Positions 22,501-35,040 are shown, numbered from the stretch's first letter. The stretch is DNA of 64,000 nt from Helianthus annuus (GCF_002127325.2 NC_035433.2:88839350-88903349); one strand, 5' to 3'. Notes: generated from the letters alone by a model not told the origin. Made by a program: numbers and translations.

Positions 22501-24035
22501 CGGTCACAGAGGGTTATACCATCATGTAACCTGGTCCTAAGAGAGTCCTAAGGCATATCTAAATCATACCATAACGGGTCATAACTGAAGTCAAAGCAAA
22601 AGTCAAAGTTTTGCGACTTTCGGTTCCGAACCGGGTCAAAACAGTAAATGGTGGGATCAAACAAGCTTAGACTAGTTAATATACTTATTATCATGTTATA
22701 TGAGTGTTAAAACAGGTTACACGCTATCTACATTACTGATTATGCATAAAATCGTAATTTAGCATTTTGTTGACTTTTTTCTAAGCAAGTTTGACTCGAC
22801 ATTCGGACTAGTTAGAGTGGGAATCAGAGGGTGCCCTTTTAGGGGTTTAATGCCCACATGATTACCAACATATAACTAACTACCTTTGATTCGACAAATC
22901 ACTGGACCATTTGTGATTTATCGTTAAGTCAATCGTTAATTACGACGGATTGACTTTTAAGCTATAACTATGCAAAAACTAAACCACAAAGGGTTAGGCA
23001 CACTTACAGAAGTTTGGTACACGACCAGAGATGCTAGAAGAGTGTTCTTGAGCTCCAGATGTGATCAAGAAAGCAGGTTTAGGTGTGTTTCTAAAGTGTG
23101 CATAACAAGGCCTTTTATAATGAAATTTGGAGCATGAGATCATTACAACAAGACCTATAATTGATCATGGATAACCAACATCTGTCCCTGAGTGCTAGGG
23201 GACGTTTAGGGGGCGCCCATGCTCTCATAATTGGCTCTAAGGTCGGTTAAAACACTCAACAGTGCTTCTGTCCACGTTTTCTGCATCTGGCGTATTGACG
23301 CGGCCCGCGTTAGAGATACATCAACTCTTACGCAGGTCGCCTGAATCCTAATGTCAGAGCCCGCATCTACACTGCCCGCGTGGCCCGCGTAAGCTCCTTA
23401 GTTTCTTCAACGCGGCCCGCCTGAGGCCTGTTTTTCAAGATTTTCAAATCTTTTGTAATTATTGCCCTGGCCTTTCGGTTGGAAGGGTTAACTTTGCGTT
23501 TTGGGCCTCGTTTATTTGCGAATAAGGGCCTCGGAACTTTTACCCAACTTATTAAGCCTTGGTTAATTTATTATTACCCGAAAAAGTCTTAACTTTCAAA
23601 GTTTGACGCTTTTAACCCTTATTAACGAATTCGATCATAACTTTCTCGTTTTAAATCGGAACTTCGCGAAATTTATATCGCGCATTCTAGTGAGTATAAT
23701 TTACCATTACAAAGCCTCGAGTATGCCCAAAGGTCACTCAGAGGTATAACTTAAACATGTTGACACATTTGGCCCCTATAGTTTGCAATTCCTCACTTTC
23801 TTCCACAATTCGTTCCGTACGATCCATGATTCATTCGTTTGAAGGTACGAGCATCATTTAGGGTTACCGTACAGTATATTTATCTCTCGTTGACATTTTT
23901 AACCCTCGAATTTGCATACTTTCAATGTTTGTCAACTTTAGTCCTTTATTTAGTATTTAACACCGCGTGTAAACCTAAGACACGTGTCAATACATTATTG
24001 GACGCAAAATTTCAAGGTGTTACACATACGCATCA
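19509..24035 (-). mobile_element. 5' LTR of a tRNA-Asp-primed Ty3-type element, split by a solo LTR
   Basis: Read on the + strand the LTR starts tgatcgacgtcg next to the primer-binding site. It ends with catca at 24035 once the inner solo LTR (20684-24024) and its duplicated catac are removed. Its net length is about 1.18 kb, with TG..CA ends. The tRNA-Asp primer is usual for Athila/Tat-type Ty3 elements. The element is truncated just past its primer-binding site, and no gag-pol is present. The outer end is inferred from the TG..CA rule, so it is less certain than the inner one. Confidence 0.6.
20684..24024 (-). mobile_element. Solo LTR of a Tekay-like Ty3 family
   Basis: A 3341 bp LTR begins ggtcacaccccga and ends aaggtgttaca. 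The 5 bp duplication catac sits at 20679-20683 and 24025-24029. Its ends resemble those of the two Tekay-type elements further right (tgtcacacccc ... gtgttaca), except that the first base is G rather than T. No internal sequence or second LTR accompanies it, as expected after LTR-LTR recombination. It interrupts the tRNA-Asp-primed LTR at 19509-24035. Confidence 0.85.
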
Positions 24036-24086
24036 GTGCCACATGATGGGGACCAAAACAAATGAAATTGATTACATTTGCTCTTA

Positions 24087-24425
24087 GGCGAGGGGGTGTG
24101 GTATACCGTCCCTGGCCACATCAGCTCCGTTAGCGCCCTATAGCGCCACCACCCCATCCCCTGCACGCCGGGGGGGGGGGCACCATCGAAGCTCCGCCAG
24201 CCTAGTAACGAGCGCTAAAGGGGGTGTACAGGCGGGGCCATTATTTTCAACCAATCAAATCTTTTGTTTTTTTCTATTTTGTTTAATATGGGGCTTTAAA
24301 TGGACTTTAAACTATTGTATGCAAATTAAATGGAGTGGCTTTAAAGCCCCCTATGTGATATGGCGCTCATATGAATCTAACGTGACACTACAAAACCCTA
24401 GGTGCTTTAAACCACATCCCCAACT
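24087..24425. mobile_element. Possible Tourist-like MITE
   Basis: Imperfect inverted ends (ggcgagggggtgtggt on the left, agttggggatgtggt read from the right) and TTA at 24084-24086 and 24426-24428 suggest a 339 bp Harbinger MITE. The GC-rich interior includes a run of 11 G near 24170. Confidence 0.5.
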
Positions 24426-24689
24426 TTATGTATGACTCCGGTGTCTTATTATATATATGAATTCAAACTCCCCATGAACAGTAAACCAAATACTATTTTC
24501 AAACTTTTTTTAGCTTTTGATTTTAACCATTATACTTTAAATAATATACATTTTTAACCTATTCAGTTTTTATTTCGTTTGATTTTCTTTCGATAACTCG
24601 CGTTTATTATTTTTTTTAAACTGAATACACAACCGTATTTAATAATTTTTATCGATGTTACTGTATAAACTTTGTTAAAAAAAGAGTTT

Positions 24690-26880
24690 TATTCAAGATA
24701 GTACGATGACAGACCGAACTAATACCGGCACCAGTATCGGTACTGTTTGTTGTTATCAGAACCGATATTGATATACGTTTTTTATGATTTTTATCAACGT
24801 CGGCACCGGTATTGTTATTATCGGAACTGGTACCAGTTTCCTTTTAATGGCTTTCAGTGTAAAAACATTTAGTGTGCATATTTTTTACTTTAAATTGAAT
24901 GTCGGTACCATAGTGACACCGTTAAGAACCGAACCGAAACGATACCGACCAAATTTCCGACACCGATAGAACTCTCATTAATAGTAACATATTGTATATT
25001 ATTATATACTCATATGAATAGATAATTCTCATGAATAGTAATTGTAGTATTTGTTTTTTGTAATATTTTATAATTATTGTTTAATCTTTTAGTATTAAAT
25101 AGTAATTAATTTATTATTTTTTGATTTTCAGTTATAAAGAGTAAATAATAATTCTTAGGTATTTGTTTTTTATTTTAGTTGGTAGTATTTTATTTAGCAA
25201 TCAATTCGATATCAGTTTGGTACATTACAGTATCGGTACGGTAAAAACAAACACCGGTACCGAAACTGATGTTGTTCGAATGTATCGATTAGTTCAAATT
25301 GTCACGGTACTGATACCGATATTTATTTATCGTCATAGACAGAGTTGTATAAATAAATTAAAAAATGAAACAAAAAACCATAAAATGAATACAGGTATCG
25401 GTACAGATATTGTTTGATACGATACGCAAGCGACGTGATGTCAGTTTATTGAAAGAAAATTCAGTAAAAACAATTATCGGTGCCGAACCGATGTTCGTTC
25501 GCTTTGGGTTCGGTTCACTATGGTAGCAGCACGATATATGTTATCAAACAAAAAAAACCATAAAAAATAATACATACAGATATCGATGTTGTTCGGTTCG
25601 GTACGGTGTGGTAGCGATACGAACTTAGTTTATCGAAAGCAAAATAAAAAATAAAAATAAATAATGGTACCAAACAACTCAGTCGGTGTCGATTTTGTTT
25701 GGTACGATAGTGTCACGATAGCCGTTTTCAATAAAGTTTATATGATAGTGTTGAACAAATAAGCATAGAACGCAAACCAACTAAACCGATTTCAACTGAA
25801 AATCGTCGGTACCGATATTCTTTTTTATTGTTTTCTGTCGGTATAAAGTTTTTTCTTTTAATTACTATAGCGAGTGGTGATACCGTAACTAACTGAACAA
25901 ATGCTGATTGAATTCCCGCAACGAAGCGTGGGGGAAATATCACTAGTTATGTTTATGTATTAGTGGTGATGATTATCTTAGGTGACTTACATTGTTGTAG
26001 TTATTGTACCCCTTTGATTTGGGCTAGTTTTCCACTGGTCGTGTTTTGACTAATTACCCATTACCCATTACCCATTACCCAATCTATTAAATTTTGAAGT
26101 CAATGAACAGTAAAATAAAATAAAATTTTACCCTATCTATTAAATTTTGAAGTCAATGAACAGTAAAATAAAATAAAATTAAGAAATAGTATCGGGTACC
26201 GGTATCCTTCTTTATCAAATAAGGTGTATTTTCGGTACCGGTTCGGCACCGGTATTCACCGATTTTTACCCTCAAATACTAGTGCTGTACCAGTACCGAC
26301 CGGTAACGAACCGTACCGTACCAGGTATATTCGGTACCGGTACATACTTTTGGAGATTTCGGTAACGGTTGGTACCGAGCTCATCAAATCTTGTAGCAAC
26401 GTAGCAATGCAATTAATTGCACAGTTTAGATTACTTTTCATGCACACAGTAAGTAAACTGTATTTCGTTTGAATGAGGTTTTATATACACAACTTATTTT
26501 GCTTTATTTTTTGTCTTTTTTCTGTAATGAATGAATTGTAGCATGTAAAATTAACTTGGATATTTAGATTATCGATGAGCAAATCGTATCAAATCCTGTA
26601 ATCAAACCGGTATCGTATCGGTACCAAATTTACTATACCAAATCATTTTCGGTACCAATTTGGTACCCACCTTTTGGCGTTTTCAGAATTGTTACTTTCG
26701 ATTCGACACCGGTCTAGCACCATACCTGTATTTATTGATTTTTACCTTCAAATACCATACCGTATTGTACCGAGCATTTTCGGTGCCGGTACCTAATTTC
26801 GATGATTTTCCGGATCGGTACTTTCGGTGCCGTTACAGGTACCGAGCTCATCCATATTTTAACGTGCTATCACCGTAATA
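24690..26880. repeat. Degenerate GGTACC/CGATA-rich dispersed repeats
   Basis: The motifs ggtaccg, accgatat, cggtaccgg and tatcggtac occur dozens of times without a fixed period, for example near 24725, 25250, 25680, 26220-26370 and 26600-26830. No conserved protein frame is present. Two Helitron-like 3' ends lie at 25946 and 27080, so part of this may be Helitron interior. A direct duplication of about 45 bp (tctattaaattttgaagtca...) occurs at 26083 and 26135, next to four copies of cccatta. Confidence 0.55.
25912..25946 (+). mobile_element. Helitron-like 3' terminus
   Basis: A GC-rich pairing stretch (attcccgcaacg..cgtgggggaaat) is followed by a short AT spacer and ends ctag before t. This matches the usual plant Helitron end of a hairpin followed by CTRR. 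The 5' TC end was not located. Confidence 0.5.
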
Positions 26881-27045
26881 ACTAAATTGAAAACTACCGA
26901 ATTTCCAACGTGTAGGACGTGTGGGTCCTATTATTATATATTAGGTTCTTTAAAATCGTTTTTTAGAACGGAGTGACAACGTCATTTTTATTTATGTTTT
27001 GATATTCGATATCTGTTGCTAATACGTGTTTTGCAGACATTGGGT

Positions 27046-27080
27046 CCCCGCCACAACGCGCAGGGGGGAAATCTAACTAG
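27046..27080 (+). mobile_element. Helitron-like 3' terminus
   Basis: The sequence ccccgccacaacgcgcag-gggggaaa is followed by tctaactag and t. It has the same layout as the end at 25946 (hairpin, about 10 nt, CTAG-T), so the two are probably related elements. The 5' end is not identified. Confidence 0.5.
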
Positions 27081-29113
27081 TATATTTTATTATCGTTTCT
27101 AGAAACACGATGGGCTGGTTGGGTAATATTAGAAAAGGACGACTTTCTTCATCTCTAAATATATTTGAAAAAATACTTTTAATTATAAAATTAAATATTT
27201 TATTAATGTAAATAATCTATTGTAATGTTAAGGAATAATTATAATGTTTAATTATTGTAATTTTTTGATTTTTTTAATATTTTTATTTGAGTAGTATTTT
27301 TTAATGTTTTATTTTGTGTAAATTTTTGAATTTAAAATTCGATAGTTAAAATTTCAAATTTCCCTCCAACTAATTTTATTAATAATTATAAAATATGTGC
27401 GCTATATTAACATATAATGCCACAGTTATTAGTATATTTTTCGTTTATTGTAATGATAAACAAACGATTAAATGAGTTAATTAGCCGACGTGTGACAGAT
27501 GTTAGTACTAGTTTTTAGAACCCGCACGTTGTCATATTATCTCGTTAACAACATTAACGTACGCGCAAAAGGAACTCTGATTAAAAATGTCTTTTAACAA
27601 GTGTAGACGATATAAAAACATATGATCTTATAAAAGAATGCTACATAACAACAACTAATATTTTGGATTTATAAATTCTGAGTAAAATGGTTTGAAGTGC
27701 ATGTTAATGTCTTTTCAAGTTCTCATTATAATTTAGCTCATATCAACCAAACCCACGTTCAAGTTCAATTAGACAATTATATTATTCAACTTAATTTATT
27801 ATTTATGTATTTCAATAGTTTCTAGAGACTTCAATTCATACCGTTATTATTTATGGGAGTAGGATCAAATACAAACCACATTTTGCATACAAACTGTAAG
27901 AACCATTTAAAAAGTGTCACGTGGCATTCAACCAATTACAGAGAAATGATAAAATAATATCAATTATATCAAATTCCATATAAAATATGCTAACAAGCAA
28001 TTAAATCTTTATTTGGATCTTCTTGTTGTTTTCAATGTGCTGATTAAGAAAAGTGCTGATATCATTCAAATATGTGCTAAAATCAATTATCTTGATTAAT
28101 TTTCATGTGCTAATATAATTCAAATGTGCTACTTTTATGTATGTATTGTTTTGTTATGTGCTAATTTAACTTTTTTTAAGTGCTAGGATCTGTTCTTACG
28201 GTTTGTAGGATAAATATGGTTTGTACCGGAACCAACCCCTTTATTTATGTATTTCAATAGTTCCTAGAGACTTCAATTCATACTGTCCAGCCTTAAGATG
28301 TATGTACTTAAATTTTCATCATTTGACATGAAAAAAAGTTAAAACCTTATATAAACTAGATGAAACATTTTATAACAACTTTAGACGACAAAAAAATGTG
28401 TATGAAATTATTGATAATAAAAATACGTGAATTTCCAAATTTCTAGAAGAAATATATCACTACATTTTGTATAACTAAATTTCTAGAAGAAATATTTCAC
28501 TACGTTTTGTATAAACTAGATGAAATATTTCACTACATTACTTGGATCAAACAATATCATCCAAAAACACTAAATTTCTAGAAGAACACGTAGAACATAG
28601 ATGTTGCAGCGTCAGTTGAGTTTGTGAAAACAAAGAAGAAGATAACCTAATTAGGTTGTTACTAAATAATGATATAATGAGCATATTTATATTTTCCTTA
28701 AAACAACCCATAACCCTTGCCCACAATCCAAAATTAAAACGGAAGTCCATAACCAAAATATTGATTTCTCATGAGTCATGTGTGAAGATTGCCAAAGGTA
28801 AAAAAAAAAAAAAAACCGAATTAAAAGAATACAAAAGTCATATAATTTAAAAAGCACTAAAAATTTGTTTGCAAACTTTTAGTTTTTAAAAGACATTTTA
28901 TTTGATGTGACACTTTCTCCCCTCATGATATGGAACATTCTTTAAAAATATTTAAAATACAGTTTTTCTTATTCATATTTTATAGATTTATTAAAATAAA
29001 TCATAATTAAATGAAATAAATTTTATCAAACACCATAGTATCACGTAAAACCAAATATATATATCTTTCATCAATGTTTAAAAAATAGTTTAAATTATAT
29101 ATTCGTCAAGTCC
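27081..29113. other. AT-rich intergenic sequence with direct repeats
   Basis: A 44 bp direct repeat, ttatttatgtatttcaatag..., occurs at 27799-27842 and 28241-28284 around about 400 bp that contain caaaccacattttgcat. Two tandem copies of an aatttctagaagaaatat unit of about 43 bp lie at 28437-28537. No gene was recognised. Confidence 0.55.
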
Positions 29114-29116
29114 TAA

Positions 29117-29790
29117 GAGCATTCATAATCCGTCCCCCAAATTCTGTGAGACGGTTTTTTATATTATGAAAAGTGATTGTAGATGGTTGAAAATGGTTTG
29201 TAAGTAGAGGAGGGAGAAAAAATATTACTGTTCATCTGTAAATTTGAGGGGACACTATTCACCCTCTATAATTTTTTATATATTTCGAAAATGATTGTGA
29301 GTGGAGGAAAGAAAAAAAAGGTAAGACCATACGTAGTCGTTGGGGTGAATAATACCCCACCCTAGGACGTTTTGCGTCATGTGGCAGCCCAGTCAGCAAT
29401 GAGGCATTATTAGGCGTTTTTACAAAAGGGGTGTAGTGGGGATGTGTGGATTGTGGGGCATTATGTTTGTAATAAAATAAAATAAAAAAAACATTTAAAA
29501 ATCTTATTGGCCAAAAAATGGAAGCTCAAATGTGATTGGCCAAGAAATTCCCCCACCAACATGATTTATAACACGCCATAACAAAAAAAAAGGTCAAACA
29601 CGGCCATGCGTAGTGGCTGGTGGGCGAGATGGGGCGTGATTGAGCACAAAAAACGTACCTTTGGGTAGCCACTACGGGTGGTCTAATGATAAAAATATAA
29701 AAAATATTATTTAATTGAAAGGGGAAGAGAAAATGTAGTTATTTTTAGTGAAATTATAGGGTAAAAAAGATGAAAGGGATGTGAATGCTC
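29117..29790. mobile_element. Harbinger MITE containing another MITE
   Basis: The ends gagcattcataatcc and gagcattcacatcc (read from the right) are inverted repeats, with TAA at 29114-29116 and 29791-29793. Subtracting the inner MITE at 29325-29683 and its TAA leaves about 312 bp. Confidence 0.75.
29325..29683 (-). mobile_element. Tourist-like (Harbinger) MITE, family copy 2, nested
   Basis: The 359 bp element has ends gaccatacgtagtc / gaccacccgtagtgg and TAA at 29322-29324 and 29684-29686. It is the inverted counterpart of the copy at 8795-9157, sharing most of its interior, but differs near its right end. It is inserted in the MITE at 29117-29790. Confidence 0.85.
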
Positions 29791-30438
29791 TAAGAGACAT
29801 GTTTTTCTAGGCTCGAACAGGGCAACTTAATTATTAGGATCAGCCTTGGATTCACATATATGACTTGCACATATATAAGCAGGGGCGTACCCACCCTAAG
29901 CCAAGGGTGGGCGGGCGCACCCTATGAAAAAAATATTTTTAGTGTTATTTTTCGTCGGAAATCCCGACCGCACCCCTTGGAATTTTTCACCCGCACCCCT
30001 TGAAAACTTTCAACCGCCCCACTTAGAAAAAAATAATTATTAACCACTTATTTAGTTAATTATTTAATCCAATCAAAGCCCAATCTACAATCAATTTTTA
30101 TTAACACAAGCCCAAACCCAACCTAAAGAAATTTGAACTAAATATAATAACCCAAACCCATCCACCCATTCCATTTCCAAATCCCGCCCCCAAAAAACTC
30201 ACAGCGACTTGACGCCACTGCTCACGACCAGGTGTTTTTTTTTACCGGAAAAACCAAAATTCCGGTTGGACCGACCCATATTACGTCAGAATTCCAATAT
30301 AGAACTAGTATGGTTTATTTATTTATTTATTTATTTTGTTTTATGCGATGATTAGAAGAAAATATAGATTTGTAAGGGTTTAATCTTCTTATATTTTTTT
30401 GATTTTTTGTTGTTCTAGACTTGTAGTTAAATGATTTT

Positions 30439-33246
30439 TGTCACACCCCAACCGATGGCGGAATCATCGGGGCGCGGCACTGAGCGAAACAGATTGTTCA
30501 GAAGTTTCCACAACAACTATCATACAATTCAGTTATATAACACGTCCCATACCGTGTCCCAAACAATAACAAGTTATCATAGAAATCAACTAAACAATAT
30601 GGGAACTGTTCCGACAACTCAGATTCTTAATTATTACAGACCGAATTTAAATATTGTTTTAAGACTTCTAGACGGCTAACTGTAGATCTTACTGACTACA
30701 GGTGCCAGTACAAGATCTACAGATAATTATGGCCCTGGAGCAGGTATGTGGACACTGTCCTAAGGTCACAGGCTCCTAGAAGCTTATTATTGCCTCGCTT
30801 CCCTAGCACGCTAGTAGCTTAAACACCTGTCACATACGTTAAAATAAAAGTCAATACATATAATGTAAAGGTGAGTACACAAGTTTGATATAGCATATAA
30901 AGTTCGAAAAGTTTACGCATAACCAAGCACGTACACAAGGGCAAACGATGCATGTAAATTATCAACATGGGACCATCGATACCAATGACTTCGAGTTGAC
31001 TGTCCGCGACAGTTCGCAATACATGATTACCACCGTAATCCATGCAAGTAATTGTCCTTAGCAACCCCCGTGTGAACGGGTGCTGAGTCCAAACTATAGT
31101 ACTACGTTGCTAAAGCAGGCAGATAGCACTCCACGTGTAAACATAATAAACAGCAATCATTTAGACAAGTAATACATGCAAGTAGGTTAGCGTTCAAATA
31201 GTTTGTGTTGTTCGTGAATTTGATAGATTACGTATGTAACACCCAAAAGTGCTGAAAGCAAAAAGGGATCGAGTATACTCACAGTGGTTGGTTGTGGATT
31301 GAGAGGAGCACTGAGAATAGGTTAGCCTGAATAGTTCGATAACAATACAATGAGTAATGCGAAAAAGTGAACAGTGGAAACTGGATCGGATAGGCCATTC
31401 GATCGGACGGCTGTTCGATCGAGTGGGCTGTTCGATTGGGTTAAAGTCTGTTCGAACGTCCCGTTCGATCGGCCGGCTGGCTCGATCGGCTGGTTCCTTC
31501 AAGTGGATTGTTTCTTCCTTTGATGAGAAGGATGTGTTTGTGTATGATGGTTTGAACTTTTGAAGTTCTTGCAGCATTACCTTTCAAGTTGGCCGATCGA
31601 ACAGCTGTTCGATCGGTTAGCCCAACCGATCGGTTATCAGCAAGGACTTGACAATATGTCACTCGACCGGGTAGCATGCTCGATCGGGTGACATTCCAAT
31701 GTTTCGAAAAGGTTAAGTGTTGAAGTATAGTATCTCATGATTCGAGCAGTAATGTTCAATCGAGTGGCGTAGTCGATCGAACAGTACCTCGTCAATACTA
31801 CACTTTTGTGAGTTGGTGGGTCTGAGTGCTAGTCGATCGGTTAGCCTAGTCGATCGGCTGGTGTTGCTCGATCGGTTGGGCTGTTCGATCGAACAGCCTA
31901 GCCGTTCGGCCAGCTCCTCGATTCGGTTAACCTATCACTTAACACTTGGTTATTCCCGTTAATTGTTGATGTTTTAGAGATATTTTGACTACGAGTTGAA
32001 CCACAAAGCTGAAGTCCCTACTTAGTCTACTGACTCGAGCAGGAATCACCCAAGCTCGGCCAGAGGCGGTTTGGAACTTAAGTTTAACGTTTAACCCGAA
32101 ATCGGTATATCTCTCGGTAGAACCCGAATCTTGCACCATGTGTTTGCTTAGAATGGTTTATAAATCGGTTCAAGCTTCGTTTTCACCGGTTTGAGTGTAA
32201 AAGAGTTGAAAGATAGATGAAAACCCATCTTCCAATCCTTTCCCACCGTGAAATGTTAAGATCTTTGGTAGATTTTAGGTTATTTATGTGGAAATCGGTT
32301 AGATCTAAGCTATTCATGGTGGAATGATGTCAAAACTTAGTGTTCTTGAAGAACACCATGATGACATCATCCAAGAACACCTAGATCTTGGTGATTTCGC
32401 GGTTGAAATCCAAGTTTTGAAAGATAGAAAGATGGAGAATCGATTAATGAACAAAAACGTACAAGGATTAGAGCGAAATACTTACCGGTTTGAGAGAAAT
32501 CTGAGAAATGGCGAGAATAGAAGGCTGGTCGGTCAGAGCTTTTCCAAAAGTGGAAAGCTTGACAAGGACAGCCCTATTTATAGGCTTCCAAAAGTGGAAA
32601 GGGTTAGCTGATCGAACAGCATCCCTGATCGAGCAGCTGTCCGATCGAACAGCCTGTTCGATCGGCTAGCCTGTTCGATCAGGTTGCCCTGTTCGATCGG
32701 CTTGCCTGGTTTTTGAGTGTTTCGCGACGATTTTGATATTTCGAGTTCGATAGTTGAGGAGTAGAGTAGGATAGAGTTTCTATTCAAATTACTTTCAGTC
32801 CCAACTACTATATCTAACATACAAGCATCCTTACACCACGATTTGGATTCGATTTCGATTGAGTTTGATTCACCTTCGATTCTTGATTGATTTTGATTGA
32901 TTCACCACACACTTTAACATAAGGTAAGCATGCACAAGTAACACGTAAGGCACACACACACGTATAAAAGCATTAAAATTATCCACACTTGAGTTCGATG
33001 ATTGGTTTGATTAGCTTGATTATTGATTGACTAGCTTTATTGCATTGTTACTTCCTATCATTCACAGTCGGTCGTTGATTCACAGTTCGATTATCGGCCG
33101 ATTAGTTTGATTATACAACACTTACTCCAAATAATATGAAAATCAGAATGAAACTAAAATAAAATTAATCTTTATTGATCTTTAATTCCAATAACAGTCA
33201 ACTCTTGACTTTGACTTTGACTTCTGGGAAAACACGGGGTGTTACA
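30439..33246 (-). repeat. 3' LTR of the Tekay-type element
   Basis: This is the left LTR on the + strand and the 3' LTR in the sense of transcription. It carries tracts of gttcgatcgg / ccgatcgaac motifs around 31380-31925 and 32595-32710, and a TATA-like ctataaatag (minus) at 32574-32583. The ORFs of 60-130 codons within it are not conserved genes. Confidence 0.95.
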
Positions 33247-33260
33247 GTCTCCCCTCCTTT
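33247..33260 (-). promoter_or_regulatory. Polypurine tract of the Tekay-type element
   Basis: On the - strand the sequence aaaggaggggagac directly precedes the 3' LTR, where plus-strand DNA synthesis is primed. The same tract appears at 34954-34967 because of the assembly duplication, and at 60255-60268 in the second element. Confidence 0.85.
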
Positions 33261-33333
33261 AGGGAATTTCGTCCCGAAATTAGGCCGAGAACCGTACATC
33301 GCCGTGTGATTTTACCAATTTGATGCTTCAGAT

Positions 33334-33904
33334 CTATCTGAATAACTGCGGGTACTTGGCCTTCATGTCACTTTCGAGTTCCCAAGTGAACTCCGCGCCT
33401 CGTTTGCCTTCCCATCGTACTTTTACAATAGGAATGCGAGAGCGTCTGAGTTGCTTGGTCTGTCGGTCCATGATTTCGACAGGCTTTTCCACGAAGTGTA
33501 GCGTCTCATTGACCTGAAGATCGTCGAGTGGTATTATTGCGTCGTGGTCGGCTACGCATTTTCGAAGGTTTGAAATATGGAAAGTCGGGTGGACATTGCT
33601 GAGTTCCTCCGGTAATTCGAGTTTGTAGGCAACTTTACCGATCCTTTCCAGAATCTTAAAAGGTCCAACAAATCGAGGCGCAAGTTTCCCTCTTTTGCCG
33701 AATCGGACTACTCCCTTCCAAGGTGATACCTTTAGGAGTACGTAAGTCGCCAACTGCAAATTCGCGGGGCTTGCGTCGTTTATCGCGTACATCTTTTGTC
33801 TGTCCGGGCCTTCACCAAATTTTCCCTATCTGGTGGATCTTGTCAGTCGTTTCTTGCAGAATCTCGGGCCCAGTCAATTGTGAATGACCGACCTCGTGCC
33901 ATAC
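33334..33904 (-). pseudogene. False duplicate of the 3' end of Gag-Pol (contig overlap)
   Basis: This repeats 35041-35613 almost exactly but with single-base length differences, such as cgtaagtcg for cgtagtcg near 33740, a lost g in tatcgcgtac near 33784, tgtccgggcc for tgtcccgggcc, and ttccctatc for ttcccttatc. The frame is therefore broken. It ends at the N run. The differences are homopolymer-type and cluster near the contig end, so this is assembly error rather than a biological pseudogene. Confidence 0.85.
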
Positions 33905-33917
33905 NNNNNNNNNNNNN
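33905..33917. other. Assembly gap of 13 N
   Basis: Thirteen N separate two copies of the same sequence: 32208-33904 and 33918-35613. The gap therefore marks an unmerged overlap, not missing sequence. A fixed 13-N spacer is what Bionano hybrid scaffolding inserts when adjacent contigs overlap. Confidence 0.95.
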
Positions 33918-34953
33918 GAAAGATAGATGAAAACCCATCTTCCAATCCTTTCCACCGTGAAATGTTAAGATTCTTTGGTAGATTTTGGTTATTTATGTGG
34001 AAATCGGTTAGATCTAAGCTATTCATGGTGGAATGATGTCAAAACTTAGTGTCTTGAAGAACACCATGATGACATCATCCAAGAACACCTAGATCTTTGG
34101 TGATTTCGCGGTTGAATCCAAGTTTTGAAAGATAGAAAGATGGAGAATCGATTAATGAACAAAACGTACAAGGATTAGAGCGAAATACTTACCGGTTTGA
34201 GAGAAATCTGAGAAATGGCGAGAATAGAAGGCTGGTCGGTCAGAGCTTTTCCAAAAGTGGAAAGCTTGACAAGGACAGCCCTATTTATAGGCTTCCAAAA
34301 GTGGAAAGGGTTAGCTGATCGAACAGCATCCCTGATCGAGCAGCTGTCCGATCGAACAGCCTGTTCGATCGGCTAGCCTGTTCGATCAGGTTGCCCTGTT
34401 CGATCGGCTTGCCTGGTTTTTGAGTGTTTCGCGACGATTTTGATATTTCGAGTTCGATAGTTGAGGAGTAGAGTAGGATAGAGTTTCTATTCAAATTACT
34501 TTCAGTCCCAACTACTATATCTAACATACAAGCATCCTTACACCACGATTTGGATTCGATTTCGATTGAGTTTGATTCACCTTCGATTCTTGATTGATTT
34601 TGATTGATTCACCACACACTTTAACATAAGGTAAGCATGCACAAGTAACACGTAAGGCACACACACACGTATAAAAGCATTAAAATTATCCACACTTGAG
34701 TTCGATGATTGGTTTGATTAGCTTGATTATTGATTGACTAGCTTTATTGCATTGTTACTTCCTATCATTCACAGTCGGTCGTTGATTCACAGTTCGATTA
34801 TCGGCCGATTAGTTTGATTATACAACACTTACTCCAAATAATATGAAAATCAGAATGAAACTAAAATAAAATTAATCTTTATTGATCTTTAATTCCAATA
34901 ACAGTCAACTCTTGACTTTGACTTTGACTTCTGGGAAAACACGGGGTGTTACA
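33918..34953 (-). repeat. Partial LTR copy created by contig overlap
   Basis: It matches 32208-33246 of the 3' LTR. Single-base losses or gains appear within the first 250 bases (for example ctttccacc for ctttcccacc, gattctttgg for gatctttgg, and aaaacgtac for aaaaacgtac). The rest is essentially identical. It should be removed when the element is reconstructed. Confidence 0.9.
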
Positions 34954-35040
34954 GTCTCCCCTCCTTTAGGGAATTTCGTCCCGAAATTAGGCCGAGAACC
35001 GTACATCGCCGTGTGATTTTACCAATTTGATGCTTCAGAT

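Noticed and set aside
24168..24180. Possible G-quadruplex at the run of G
   Set aside because: A single homopolymer run of about 11 G is as likely to be a low-complexity or sequencing feature, and the context does not show four separated G tracts.
26054..26080. Telomere-like 7 bp tandem repeat (cccatta)
   Set aside because: The unit differs from the plant telomere unit (ccctaaa) and has only about four copies, so it is treated as a simple repeat.
30819..32820. Several 60-130 codon frames, each present again 10,303 bases downstream
   Set aside because: They lie in the two LTRs. Their conservation reflects the recent duplication of the LTR, not coding function.
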